Numbered from the stretch's first letter, positions 9,625 to 19,002 are shown. The stretch is 64,000 nucleotides of DNA from Schizochytrium sp. CCTCC M209059 (GCA_000818945.1 KN805382.1:126363-190362); one strand, 5' to 3'. The notes: generated by a model from the letters alone, not told the origin. Made by a program: numbers and translations.

Positions 9625-10185
9625 CTATGTTTGAAATCGAACACTCTGAGACATAGCTAATGGGTTTGCGTGAATCGTGACGCGCTCAATGACCACTGGC
9701 TCAAGCGGACGATTCTTTTTCGGGTCCGTAGGCACGGTCTCAAGCGCGTCCAAAACGCCGAGACCTTCCTTGACAGTGCCGAAAACGCAGTACGCATCGT
9801 CGAGAGACGGCTGTGCAGCATAAGTAAAAAAGAATTGTGATCCATTGGTGTTGGCGCCCTTGTTCGCCATGGAGAGCACCCCGCGCCTATTGTGCCGGAG
9901 ACTCGGATGAAACGAGTCCTCAAACTTGCCTCCCCATATACTTTCGCCCCCCTTGGGCCCACGCTCTGGCAAGGCCACGTATTCATATTTGCCATTCACC
10001 TTTTGGGCGCCGAGACTCGGATTGCCTGCTTGCACGATGAATCCTGGCATGTTGCGGTGAAAGGTGACATAATCGTAGTAGCCGCTCGCAGCAAGAGCCA
10101 GAAAATTGAAGCAGAGCTGCGGCACCTCCTCACACGCGAGCTCGACCTTGATGTCGCCCTTGCTCGTGTGCAGAGTTACCGACAT
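9625..10185 (-). CDS. PPIL3: Cyclophilin-type peptidyl-prolyl isomerase, PPIL3-like
   Basis: A 186-aa single-domain cyclophilin catalysing Xaa-Pro cis/trans isomerisation; PPIL3 proteins are spliceosome-associated. The N-terminus 'MSVTLHTSKGDIKVEL' and C-terminus 'VTIHANPLA' match PPIL3 closely. Catalytic features are present: FHRNMPGFIVQAGN carries the essential Arg, and 'MANKGANTNGSQFFFTYA' forms the active-site loop. The CypA Trp position is occupied in 'QPSLDDAYCVFG' by Ser, as expected of a poorly cyclosporin-sensitive member. Two oddities are an insert of roughly 15 residues (SLGAQKVNGKYEYVALPERG) between 'GNP' and the GG-x-SIWGG loop, and a short extra C-terminus (MSQSVRFQT). ATG 10185 lies about 35 bp from a CTGC repeat. 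Confidence 0.92.
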   Translation of the reverse strand: MSVTLHTSKGDIKVELACEEVPQLCFNFLALAASGYYDYVTFHRNMPGFIVQAGNPSLGAQKVNGKYEYVALPERGPKGGESIWGGKFEDSFHPSLRHNRRGVLSMANKGANTNGSQFFFTYAAQPSLDDAYCVFGTVKEGLGVLDALETVPTDPKKNRPLEPVVIERVTIHANPLAMSQSVRFQT

Positions 10186-10220
10186 GATCGATTAGGCCGG
10201 CTGGCCCGCCGAGCCAACCG

Positions 10221-10288
10221 ACTGCCTGCCTGCCTGCCTGCCTTCCTGCCTACGTGTCTCACTGCCTGCCTGCCTGCCTGCCTGTCTA
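10221..10288 (+). repeat. (CTGC)n
   Basis: Two blocks of CTGC units split by a diverged stretch, lying just upstream of the PPIL3 start codon. In the PPIL3 sense they read (GCAG)n in the probable 5' leader. Confidence 0.9.
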
Positions 10289-10959
10289 CGACGCTGTGCG
10301 CGCAGACGCGTGCAGCAGCGCGCGCGTAGCAGGACGCGCGTAGCGCTTACGCGCAGACAATCGCGCTTGTCTTTCGGCCGTGCCCTCGGGTCGCTTCGCG
10401 TAGTGGAACTGCTAGTTGTTGGGCAAGAGTTTCACCGATTATCATCAGCAAACTCGCTCGAGGTCCCCGTCGATCGCCATATCTGCTCGCCAGACGCCCA
10501 TCGCAGCTCCCCGACACCTCTCGAGGTCCCGGCTATATCTTCTCCAATCGTCGGACGACCGGCATTGCAACGGAATGCTCGTTTGCTGCGCCGGAGTCAG
10601 CTCTTGCTCGGCAGCGGTGCTTGAACTTCAAGGCAGGAAACTTTGGATTCACTTTTTGGGCGGTTCAGATAGACATCACCCTGTGTAGTAAGCCACGGCA
10701 CGGCGCAACACGCCTCATCGTGAGGACGAGTACTGGGCAAGACGTTGGGTTGTTTCTAGTCAAGCAACGAGTCACGATAACAGTTCGTGATTCCGGACCG
10801 TTCGCCCGTACAGCTGCAAAATGCGTGCTCCAAGAGTAATGATTGTGCTGCGCTCATTGAAACGAACGAGGGCCAACAATCGATTGAATCGCAGTCGTAG
10901 TCGCCTGCGTGTCTAGAAAGTCTTCCTTCTCGCGACGTATGTCTAGCACCAGAACGCTT

Positions 10960-11035
10960 AAAGCAAGCAAGCACGCAAGCAAGCAAGCAAGCACGCAAGC
11001 AAGCAAGCAAGCACGTAAGCAAGTACGCAAGCACG
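10960..11035 (+). repeat. (AAGC)n with periodic ACGC variants
   Basis: AAGC tetranucleotides broken every four or five units by a CACGC/CACGT variant, forming a higher-order repeat of about 16-20 bp. Confidence 0.9.
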
Positions 11036-11334
11036 GCATTTTGAGATGGTCTTGACTTCTCCATCCTTCGACCGCCAAGAAAAGAAAAGCAAGAAAAAGA
11101 AAAGAAAAGAATAAAGAAGTAAAAAAAAAGCCTTGGGGCGACGCCACTGCGCTCTTTCTCCTCCCTCCGCCTCCCCTGGAGGCGAGTCCAGGCAGCTGCA
11201 GCTGGCCCAGCAGCAGGCAGCCGCCTCCCCATTCGCCCGTTCGCCCAGCCACCACGCTCTGCCCAGAGAAGCGGGCGCTCGCTACTGGCCGCCCATCTTG
11301 GTCAGTCATGTAGGGCAGCTCGGCTAGGCCAGGC

Positions 11335-11369
11335 TAGACAGACAGACACACAGACAGACACACAGGCAA
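11335..11369 (+). repeat. (CAGA)n / (CACAGA)n
   Basis: Short run of CAGA and CACA units in the divergent intergenic region. Confidence 0.85.
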
Positions 11370-11712
11370 GCTGGCCACTGGCAAGTGGGCTAAACGGCGA
11401 ACGCAAGTCGGGAATGGGCCCGCGCAAGTGCGCTGTGCCGGGCCCAAGTGCGGGCGCGGCGGCGGCGGCGGGTCCGGCTGGCCCTGCCTCCGGCTGGCCC
11501 TGCCAGGTCAAACTCGTCGTTGGCGCCGCGCGCAGAGGAGCAGCGCGGTTACGAGTTTCCCGGCCGGCGCGGGGTGCCTTCAAGTTGTAGATCCGAGGAG
11601 GCCCCACCCTCTCTCTGCCAGCATTCTACTGGTCACACGGGGTTTGCAGTGGGCCTTATGCCTACTGCAAGCGGCGCAGCGCGCAGAGTGTTTGTTGTTC
11701 TTTCTTTATCTT

Positions 11713-11730
11713 GTTTCCTTTCTTTTCTTT

Positions 11731-11766
<36 letters not shown>

Positions 11767-11768
11767 TG
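11713..11768 (+). repeat. (TTTC)n polypyrimidine tract
   Basis: About a dozen TTTC units ending just before ATG 11780. It could be promoter or leader sequence of the acidic unknown. Confidence 0.9.
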
Positions 11769-12086
11769 TTTGCTCCACAATGATTCGCGCGACGAAGCCA
11801 CGAGGAGCTAAATCGCAATCGCCGCGGCAGGTCGCGCGGAGAGCGCTGCGCGCGGGAGGGGCGCGCGGCGGGCGCTGCTGCGGCGCGCGGGGGCGGCGGC
11901 GCGGAGGGCGGCGGCGCGGGCGGCGGGAGCGTGGGCAGCGGCGGCGGCGGAGAGGCTTCGCCCTCGGTGGCCTCGTCGTCGAGGCCCATCCCGATCGCGC
12001 GCGGCCGCGGGGGCCTCGAGGCGCGCGGAGCTTCAAAGAACTTTGCACGGTCGGCGCCTGCGCCGCGGGCGCCCATCATCGGCAGC

Positions 12087-13160
12087 ATGCCGGCGCCCTC
12101 GATGCTGGCTCGAGGCATGCCAGACCTCGAGCTGCCACCGCAATCGCCTGGGGCCAGCGCCTTCGGGACGCGCAACATGGCACAATCCGCGCCATCGGCG
12201 GGGGTCTTGTCAAGCAAGCAGGGTCTTCATGCGCTCCGGATCCACGAGATGATCCCCATGCGATCAAGCGAGTTTGGCGCCGTAGAGGGCGGGTCCTCAT
12301 CAGCCACGAGGCGGCGCGACCCACGCGTGCGCGCGCGCGTGAGCTTTGATGGGGATATTGGCGCTCCCATCCTCCTCGAAGGCGACGAGGACGAGGAGGA
12401 CGACGACGAGGCTGGCGACGACTATGGCCACGGTCGCGGCCATGGCGGCCACGGTGCCTTTCCTGCCTCGGATCTGATTGACGCAGACGACGTCGACGAT
12501 GGCGGCCCGGCCGCAGGGCGCTCCGTACGGTTCGAGCCTTCGAGCATGGAGGTCTTTTCGGCCATTCGCTCACTCACAGAGGATACTAGCTTCGCGCAGC
12601 GTGTAGCTGCGTCTGCGCCTGCGGACCGAGCCCTGGCAGTTGCGGCTGCGCTTGGCCGCTCCGGTGCTGGTGGAGACCCGCAGGCCGCCGCGGCAGCGGC
12701 AGCACAGGCCCTCGGCCTGGATCAGAACGATCTTGGCGCAACGCAGCCGGCGCCAGATACGGCAGGCGTGGTACATAATTTGCGAGCTTTGCGGCTAGGC
12801 CCCGGATCATCGGCAAGCCATGCCTCAAGCAGTCCACGTGTAGGAGTTGATGGTGGCGCAAACGCGATCTCGGGCGGGGAAAGCGGCCCGGGCCCACGAG
12901 CAGGTGAGGACCTCGAGGCCGCCAGCGAAAGTATGGGCATGGTTGTGGCCGGTGGCATGCAAATGGACATGGACCTGGAGATGGACTCAGACATGGATAT
13001 GGAGGGCGGTACAGACGTCTTTGAGCAGTTCGAGATGGACGGTCTCTCCTCTGCAGACAAGCATTTGGGCGCAAACACGGACAGTAACGACAGAGGGCAT
13101 GAGGCGCACAATTCGGGGTCTCCCAAGTCACCGTCGAGCGCGCATGGCGACGATCAGTAG
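12087..13160 (+). CDS. Disordered acidic hypothetical protein, start unresolved
   Basis: No family recognised. The frame is open from just after a stop at 11781-11783 to TAG 13160. Its first ATG is 12087 (357 aa), although protein-like, Ser/Gly-rich sequence continues upstream to about 11931, where only a GTG occurs. Features include an acidic block 'EGDEDEEDDDEAGDD', a short His/Gly stretch, a more ordered helical segment around 'SMEVFSAIRSLTEDTSFAQRVAA', an Ala-run, and a Met/Asp repeat (MDMDLEMDSDMDMEGG) near the C-terminus. The true N-terminus could come from ATG 11780 through an intron, or the GC-rich 11860-11930 segment may hold an assembly indel. It is probably nuclear or cytosolic, by composition only. 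Confidence 0.55.
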   Translation: MPAPSMLARGMPDLELPPQSPGASAFGTRNMAQSAPSAGVLSSKQGLHALRIHEMIPMRSSEFGAVEGGSSSATRRRDPRVRARVSFDGDIGAPILLEGDEDEEDDDEAGDDYGHGRGHGGHGAFPASDLIDADDVDDGGPAAGRSVRFEPSSMEVFSAIRSLTEDTSFAQRVAASAPADRALAVAAALGRSGAGGDPQAAAAAAAQALGLDQNDLGATQPAPDTAGVVHNLRALRLGPGSSASHASSSPRVGVDGGANAISGGESGPGPRAGEDLEAASESMGMVVAGGMQMDMDLEMDSDMDMEGGTDVFEQFEMDGLSSADKHLGANTDSNDRGHEAHNSGSPKSPSSAHGDDQ

Positions 13161-13753
13161 AAAGCGTTTCCATCGCTCGACGCAACGTGCGTCTGTTTGC
13201 GTCCATTTGCATCCTGACCAAAATCTTCCGTTGCCTTCTTCCTTCACTCAAGTGCGTCTCTGTGGACGGGCCTCCTTACAAAACAAATCAAGAGAGAGAT
13301 CATGAGCGGACGAGGAAGCTCCGGTGTACTAATACCTACATACAATGTTGCTGCTTGCTGCTTGCTAGTTTGCTTGCTTGTCTGTTTGCTAGTGTCTTTG
13401 CTTGCTTGTTTGCTTGCCTGCTTGCAAGTGCGCGCGAACGTGTCGACGAACAGAACAGAGCAATCAATGCGAGGAGTGTTCAAAGACGAAGACAAACAAA
13501 CAGACAATCCGATCGAAGCTCAAGCAGCTCGCGATCTAAAAATATCGGACAGGTCAAGGGGACTTTGCTTTTGACCAGCTCGCCAACAATAACCAGGGGG
13601 AAAGCTCACTAACTGTTCCGCTCCATGACTACATTGTCTGCCTACCTGTCCGACTACCTTACTATACCTGACTACATCTAACTACACCTAGCTGATAAGC
13701 TCCCACGCCATGCCTCTTCCGTTCCACTCGGGTACGAAAGGTGGCGTCGTTTT
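13161..13753. other. Intergenic between convergent genes
   Basis: Contains a (TTGC)n block (13347-13426) and a stretch of imperfect 'gactac' repeats at about 13625-13690, probably 3' untranslated sequence of the flanking genes. No gene seen. Confidence 0.5.
13347..13426 (+). repeat. (TTGC)n with TTGT interruptions
   Basis: Interrupted tetranucleotide repeat in the 3' region of the acidic unknown. Confidence 0.85.
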
Positions 13754-14623
13754 CTAGCTCGCCATAAATCTTGCTGATGTCGGCGCGGAAAGATCCTGAG
13801 CAATGTGCAACTTTTGCTCGCTTGCCTTGATGGCCTCCGCAACATCCTTTGCAGGAGGCACAACAACCTTTTCCGGGTCAACAGCCTCAAGTAACGAGTG
13901 ATACATGGCAATCGCCGGTGGCGTGAGGAAAATCTGCTCAATGTGATCCACTGGAAAGGTGCCGAGGTGCGTGCCCCACTTGGATGATTCGAGGCTGACA
14001 AGGCCATCGCTCGCACCTTCCTCGCGCAGCATGATCTTGAAAATGGGCCGAATGATGGCCGCTGCAGTCTCTGGGTCTGCGATGCCGGAAACAGAGAAGT
14101 ACTCGACGTCAGGCGAATTTTGGCACGCTGGATTGAATTCCTCCTGCATATATGAGCGTGTTAGACATTCAAGAGCGCGAATGCTCCAGCCCATCGAGTC
14201 AAGGTGATCGTAGTAGCGCGCAACGGGTGTGAGGCCGTCGACAACCGTGTCGGCGACGCACGTCCCGCGGTGAGGCGTGCCTACAGAGACGAGAGATTTG
14301 ACCAGTTCATCGCCCTGCAGCCGTGAAATCATCCAGCGTGCGTCCAAGCCGCCCATTGAATGACCCACAAGAATCACGCGCTCCCCTTTTCCACGTTCCT
14401 CCCAGCCTGAAATTTGCTCCCGAAGCTGCGCCGCGCGCTCGTGCACATGGCCCATGAAGCTCACTTGCGGCTCGAGGACCCGGTAACCCATGCCACGGAG
14501 AAACTCAGGGATTCCCGTAAAGTATGTGCGCCGCATGATAGTGTCGCACGCATTGGCCAGTGGGTTGATGAGTCCATGCGCGAGGCAAATGGCCGGCTTG
14601 GACGCCGCGCCGGACGCCGTCAT
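13754..14623 (-). CDS. Triacylglycerol lipase-like alpha/beta hydrolase
   Basis: A 289-aa lipase from ATG 14623; the frame extends 16 codons upstream but only to a GTG. The core begins 'AICLAHGLINP', where HG forms the oxyanion hole. The nucleophile is Ser89 in GHSMGG, the acid is Asp206 in 'SDGLVSLESSKWG', and the base is His227 in 'VDHIEQI'. The Asp and His contexts resemble the bacterial (Pseudomonas/Burkholderia) lipase family, where 'DG.V....S..G' precedes 'DH'. No secretion signal is apparent with this start, so an intracellular lipid-droplet or cytosolic enzyme is possible. An upstream exon carrying a signal cannot be excluded. The substrate (neutral lipid versus other ester) is inferred from family. 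Confidence 0.83.
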   Translation of the reverse strand: MTASGAASKPAICLAHGLINPLANACDTIMRRTYFTGIPEFLRGMGYRVLEPQVSFMGHVHERAAQLREQISGWEERGKGERVILVGHSMGGLDARWMISRLQGDELVKSLVSVGTPHRGTCVADTVVDGLTPVARYYDHLDSMGWSIRALECLTRSYMQEEFNPACQNSPDVEYFSVSGIADPETAAAIIRPIFKIMLREEGASDGLVSLESSKWGTHLGTFPVDHIEQIFLTPPAIAMYHSLLEAVDPEKVVVPPAKDVAEAIKASEQKLHIAQDLSAPTSARFMAS

Positions 14624-15670
14624 CTTCTCCTCCTGCCTTCGCAGAGGACTGGCTGCCGTCCCCGGCAGCACGAGAGGGGCAGGCCTGCCGGCGTTTCGTC
14701 CTCCTCCTTTTCGAAAAGCGTACGGCCTCGCGCGTTTGCGCGACCGTCCACCTGCCTTTCACTGCCGTCCTTGGCTCGTTAGGCCGTGGTGCGCTGTTCG
14801 AGTTCTGCTTGCGCCGCGAGTCTCCGCTGTGTCCTCGGCCTTCTTTGTCCCGCCGCGTATACTATACGTACATGTATGCACAACTTTACTGTTCCGCACA
14901 CCTTGCGCGTTCCACCCCACCGGCCGCCACATCAATGGCCGAATGAAAGGTAAACTCGCAGTTCACGCTGTCGGCAGCGGCGGCAAGGACACGAACTTCG
15001 TCGCCAGCTGCAGTTGCGGCTGCGGTGCGCACGATGAATCGAAGCAAGCGTTGGGCGATTGGGCATTAAACATAATGTGTGCCCCACGACGCCAAAAGCG
15101 TGTGCACCATCGAAGTGTCGAAGTCCATGGACTAGTCGGTGGTCTGGAGTTGACGCATGATGTGAAGCTCTCTCGAGAAAGATGGCTGCTGCTTCTGATT
15201 GGAGCCGGCCTGTTAATGGCAGCAGACCAATCTTGTAATATTGCTGGTCAAGATGAAGGTGGTAGGTGGCTGGCTAGCGAGCTGCATGATGATCAGCAGT
15301 TACTTTTCTGGTTCTGTGAAACCTCACAGAGACTGTTCCAAAGAAGGAGCTCGCTGACGAATGAGGAAAGGCATAGGTGTCGCAATTTCTTATCTTCTTT
15401 CGCCTAACTCACTTTAGGCGTTTGTCCTACGAAAGTGGGCTCGACACGATGATGGGACGTTGCGTAGCTTAACAGAAGCAGCAGGCTGCGATTTCGGAAA
15501 TAGAGATGACCTTTAATTACCACCTTCACATAGCAAGCATTTGAGCAAAGAGGGGACAATGATTGGAGGCTTCCTTCTCCTTCTCCTTCCCCTTCTCCCT
15601 TTCTTTTTATTATCATTTAGAATCACATGCAGGGGGGGTCAGCAAACAGGATAACACATAGAAATCAACA
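14624..15670. other. Intergenic, 1.05 kb
   Basis: Lies between two minus-strand genes. The long plus-strand frame over 14490-15407 runs antisense through the lipase gene and then random-looking sequence, and is not called. A C/T-rich patch lies at about 15572-15612. Confidence 0.5.
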
Positions 15671-16285
15671 CTACGGGTCATCACTTGAAGTAGATGATTT
15701 CGTCTGCACTTGTCTTCGAACCGAACGAAGGTGCAGTATGCTGACAAGAAGTAAGACCATGGGCGTGAGAATAGCCACAATGGCTGAGAAAATAGCAAAG
15801 GTTGCCACGCTTCCGGAAAGCAAAAGCCCCGTGCCGAGGATAAAGGTGACCGCAGCTAATATGATACGCTTCGGATTCGAAGTCGCAAGCGCGTCAAAGT
15901 CGTTTCCAGAGGCAGCATTCCAATTTGTTGTCACCAAAAGGGGCAGCAGAATCGCAGCGATGATATAGGCAAACACAAGGACGGCCACTTCGGCACTTGA
16001 GCCCCCTAATGAATTCCGCTGCACCAGCAGCGCGAATTGCGGGGTCGCCAAGAGCACACAAACGGCAAAGAAGTTGCCAATGATCGACACAACGCCGAGC
16101 GCGAAAAGAGATCGCCAAATTAATACCAATGGTCCATTGAAAGCGTGCATGAGCGCCACGCACGTCGAGCAGCAGAGTCTCCCATCCGTAGACGAGGCGC
16201 CCGAGAGCGTCGAGTTCAACGTGCTTCGTCGACGATCTTCTGGCTTTGGCAAGTACACGCGTCCGTCTTCAAGGGCGTCCGCCAT
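15671..16285 (-). CDS. Four-TM membrane protein of unknown function
   Basis: A 204-aa protein from ATG 16285. A hydrophilic N-terminal ~50 residues (with 'RRRSTLNSTLSG') precedes four hydrophobic segments at about 58-80, 99-118, 140-160 and 162-184. A basic, Ser-rich C-terminus follows ('RSVRRQVQTKSSTSSDDP'). No family motif was recognised. The segment between TM2 and TM3 is polar (NWNAASGNDFDALATSNPKR). With both ends hydrophilic and an even TM number, both termini probably face the same side. It is a real gene candidate because hydrophobicity is segmentally organised rather than repeat-derived. Confidence 0.65.
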   Translation of the reverse strand: MADALEDGRVYLPKPEDRRRSTLNSTLSGASSTDGRLCCSTCVALMHAFNGPLVLIWRSLFALGVVSIIGNFFAVCVLLATPQFALLVQRNSLGGSSAEVAVLVFAYIIAAILLPLLVTTNWNAASGNDFDALATSNPKRIILAAVTFILGTGLLLSGSVATFAIFSAIVAILTPMVLLLVSILHLRSVRRQVQTKSSTSSDDP

Positions 16286-16410
16286 CGTTCTTGCCTTGTC
16301 GCTGTCCGAGATCTACCCGTAGCTTGGTGTCGTTGTGCACGCACGCACGGCCCCAGTTTCACCGTACTAGAGGAAGGGGGAAATGTCCAATCTTTCTCGA
16401 CCGTCACGTC

Positions 16411-16413
<3 letters not shown>

Positions 16414-16449
<36 letters not shown>
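16414..16449 (+). repeat. (CAGA)n
   Basis: About eight CAGA units, upstream of the four-TM protein gene. Confidence 0.9.
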
Positions 16450-16451
<2 letters not shown>

Positions 16452-16836
16452 TCGGCGACGAGCCGGGGCGCTCGCTGGTCGCCGTCGCCGGGCCTGCGGG
16501 GAGAGCACGCGCGCTTGAGAAAGCTGCGGACGTGGCGCGAGCGCTTGCTGACCGAAGGCCCCCGCTCCTCCGTCCCGACCGCCGCGTCGACGCTCGTCTG
16601 GGAATTGCTTGCGCTGGTGGGCTGGCCGACGATTACTACTAGTAGTAAGTCCAACATACAACTTGAAGCGGAAGGTATCAAGAAACAAGTGTTTGTTCGT
16701 CTTCAAAGGGCTGGCCACAGTGCGATGAGAGGGGTATAAACTTGAGCATTCGCAACGACCGCTGGCAGCTAGCTGATATTTTTCCACTGCCAGGCTCAGG
16801 AGAAACTGAGGGAAAGAGCTCTGAGGAGCTATCAGT

Positions 16837-16944
16837 AACAGCAGCAGTAGCACCAGCACCAGCACCAGCAGCACCAGCACCAGCACTAGCACCAGCAGCA
16901 ACAGCACCAGCAGTAACAACAAAAGCAGCAACAGCACCAGCAAC
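16837..16944 (+). repeat. CAG / CACCAG / AACAG array
   Basis: An imperfect trinucleotide-to-hexanucleotide array; its apparent poly-Ala or poly-Leu frames are not genes. Confidence 0.88.
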
Positions 16945-17095
16945 AGAGATCTCAGCTGCGGTCGGTTGGTTGGTCGATTGATCGAGGCAGGGATGAAATG
17001 TTACAAAGAGAATAATAATCAGCCGATTGTGCTCAACGCTGAGAACAAGGATAAAAGTCTGACCACGACAGCCTTGGACGGCACGACAAGAGAGC

Positions 17096-17134
17096 ATGCC
17101 TGCCTGCCTGCAAGCAAGCAAGCAAACAAGCAAG
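17096..17134 (+). repeat. (CTGC)n then (AAGC)n
   Basis: Adjacent tetranucleotide runs just downstream of the RPS13 stop codon. Confidence 0.8.
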
Positions 17135-17202
17135 AGGGGAAGAAGACAAAGCAAAAAGATAAGACAAGGGAGATGCGTAAAAAACTCGGTTTGCTTGATG
17201 AT

Positions 17203-18161
17203 TTACGCAACGAGAGCAGAGGCGGTGCTCGACTCGTAGCGCCAGGTAGGGGGCAAGTGCTTGGTGCGCTTGTAGTAGCGGGCGAGGCGCTATGTTTTCG
17301 TAATGAAAAGGGAAAAAAAGGTGGTCTAGCTGTCAGTAAAAATGTTCGTCTGGGGCAAGTAGAGACGTGGGCTGGCGCAAAGGCCACACGCCATGCATGA
17401 CGGAAACAAAAACTTACGTGGATGCGGGACTCAAGGAGAATAAGCGAGTACTTCGCGCTCTTGTCGCGGCGGTTGCGCTCGAGGTGCTTACGCATCGACA
17501 CAGCCTTCTTGATCAGAAAGTAAAGGTCCTCCGGGAGCTCAGCGGCGAGACCGTTCTTCTTGAGAATACGGGAGATCTTGTGGCCGAGCATGCTGCGGAC
17601 CTGGGCGATGCCATGAGAGTCACGCAGAATGACACCGATCTGGGAGGGGTTCAGGCCCTTCTTGGCGAGCTTGCAGCACTGCGACTCGACCTCCTGTTGT
17701 TCCACACACAGCAAATGTCACATCGGCGCCCGAGTAAATGGACACGCAATCAGTCAGCATCGCACATATGTCAGTTTTTTTTGTCTCATCCTCCATGATT
17801 GTCATCACCACCACCACCACCACCGACAACAACAACGACAACAAACAACTCTGTTATCTGATATTGTAGTAGTTGTCAACGTCCTTTCGTCTGCTCCCGC
17901 CTTGGCGTACGTCTTCCACACGGCACGACCGCACGCCAACGCAAGAGAGACAGAGACAGGCCACGCCCCGCCAGCCAGTGGTGGCGGCGCGCCTGAATCC
18001 ATCCATCCATTCATCTCATCCACGGCAACCTCGCCTTGGCGCGCTCGGCGCGCGCGTGGGGCACGTACCTCGGGGGAGATCTTGAGCCATGAGGGCGGCG
18101 TGCGCTTGTAGGGCAGCGCGCTGCCGGACATGCCCTTGCCATTGCCGTACACGCGGCCCAT
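17203..18161 (-). CDS. RPS13: 40S ribosomal protein S13 (uS15), three exons
   Basis: Spliced gene reconstructed from the sequence: exon 1 is 18161-18069, exon 2 is 17693-17418 and exon 3 is 17289-17203. All junctions are phase 0. Intron 1 (375 nt) begins GTACGT and intron 2 (128 nt) begins GTAAGT; both end in AG. The product is 151 aa, the same length as human RPS13. It has the family landmarks 'MGRVYGNGKGMSGSALPYKR', 'LAKKGLNPSQIGVILRDSHG', 'LPEDLYFLIKKAV', 'RKHLERNR' and the terminal 'YESSTASALVA'. It is a small-subunit rRNA-binding protein. The splice model is strongly supported because every exon fits the family without gap. A telo-box-like motif lies about 315 bp upstream of the start. 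Confidence 0.96.
17290..17417 (-). other. RPS13 intron 2
   Basis: 128-nt intron, donor CAC|GTAAGT and acceptor CATAG|CGC. Confidence 0.95.
17694..18068 (-). other. RPS13 intron 1
   Basis: 375-nt intron, donor GAG|GTACGT and acceptor CAACAG|GAG. It contains a CCA-type repeat (17808-17823) and a weak candidate box C/D snoRNA, described in the findings. Confidence 0.93.
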
Positions 18162-19002
18162 CCTGCTGGTCTCGCTGCGTTGCTGCTCCTTGCTGCCTCG
18201 CTGCTTTCCAATCTGCTGCTGCTACGCCGCGCCTCCTCCCCTCCCTTGCTTTCGCGCCCTTGCCGCCCCCCTGATCCGCACTTGCCGCCCCGCCTTTCTC
18301 CACTTGCGCCCACGCTATAACCCACTTGCCGCACCTCCCCTCCCGCCTCCTCCCTTCCCTCCCTTCCCTCCGCTGCCGTTCTATGGCCCCTCCGCAAGCG
18401 CCTTCCCGCCTTAATCCCGCGCCGCACCCCCCTCCACCCGCGCCGCCCTTTCCCTTATTAATTAAAGGAGGAAGGCTAGGGTTAGGGCTTGGGATAAGGC
18501 GATCGGAGGGGAAAAGGCCGACGTGAAGGCGGTTATAGAAAACGCTTGGAATGGAAGGCGGTTATTGTAACGACTTAAATAGGGAATCGAGGGAAGGAAC
18601 GAGTACGGAACAGATGCAGAAAATGGGTCTGAGAGCAATTTGGGGTTGCGCCAATTGGGTTGTGCTGTAGGTAAAATCTTTTTGTTGGATTTCTTCTTTT
18701 TCCTAGTTAGGCCTAGAGCAGAGCAGAGCAGAGCCTTTCAAGACGCGAGTGGGCGTCGTGGGCAAGTGAGTGAGGTACGGCGCAGGGCGCTGAGCCCGCG
18801 AGAGGCGTGCGATGCGCAGAGGCAGCTACTGAGCGAGCAAAGAACGACCAAGGGTCGACGTATACCTGACGCTGGAGAAGCAGATAGTCTGCCTGACAGT
18901 GGTGGGTATCTTGCCTTTTATTTCATTCACTGGGCGACCCCTTCGCTCAACAAACACGACCGCCCTCACTAGCTAGCTCACACAAACGATAGCGAACCCA
19001 TC
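18162..19002. promoter_or_regulatory. Divergent promoter region, RPS13 / neutral ceramidase
   Basis: 841 bp between two start codons pointing away from each other. The RPS13-proximal half is C-rich and pyrimidine-biased. A telo-box-like CTAGGGTTAGGG lies at 18476-18487. No TATA box is obvious. Confidence 0.5.

Larger units (their letters stand above)
10186..12086. other. Divergent intergenic region rich in simple repeats, 1.9 kb
   Basis: Separates PPIL3 (-) from the acidic unknown (+). It holds CTGC, AAGC, CAGA and TTTC repeat blocks, annotated separately. An ATG at 11780 right after the TTTC tract opens a frame that differs from the downstream gene. No independent gene could be supported. 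Confidence 0.5.
16286..17202. other. Intergenic with CAGA and CAG-type repeats
   Basis: Holds (CAGA)n (16414-16449), a CAG/CACCAG array (16837-16944) and CTGC/AAGC runs (17096-17134). The Leu- or Ala-rich frames here are translations of those repeats. No gene supported. Confidence 0.55.

Noticed and set aside
14490..15407. 305-codon plus-strand frame
   Set aside because: It overlaps the lipase gene antisense and continues into unstructured sequence with no family match.
16404..16943. Leucine-rich 179-codon minus-strand frame resembling a membrane protein
   Set aside because: The Leu/Val run is a direct translation of the CAG/CACCAG repeat.
18476..18490. Telomere repeat or chromosome end
   Set aside because: Only two TTAGGG-like units are present inside a gene-rich region; kept only as a possible promoter motif.
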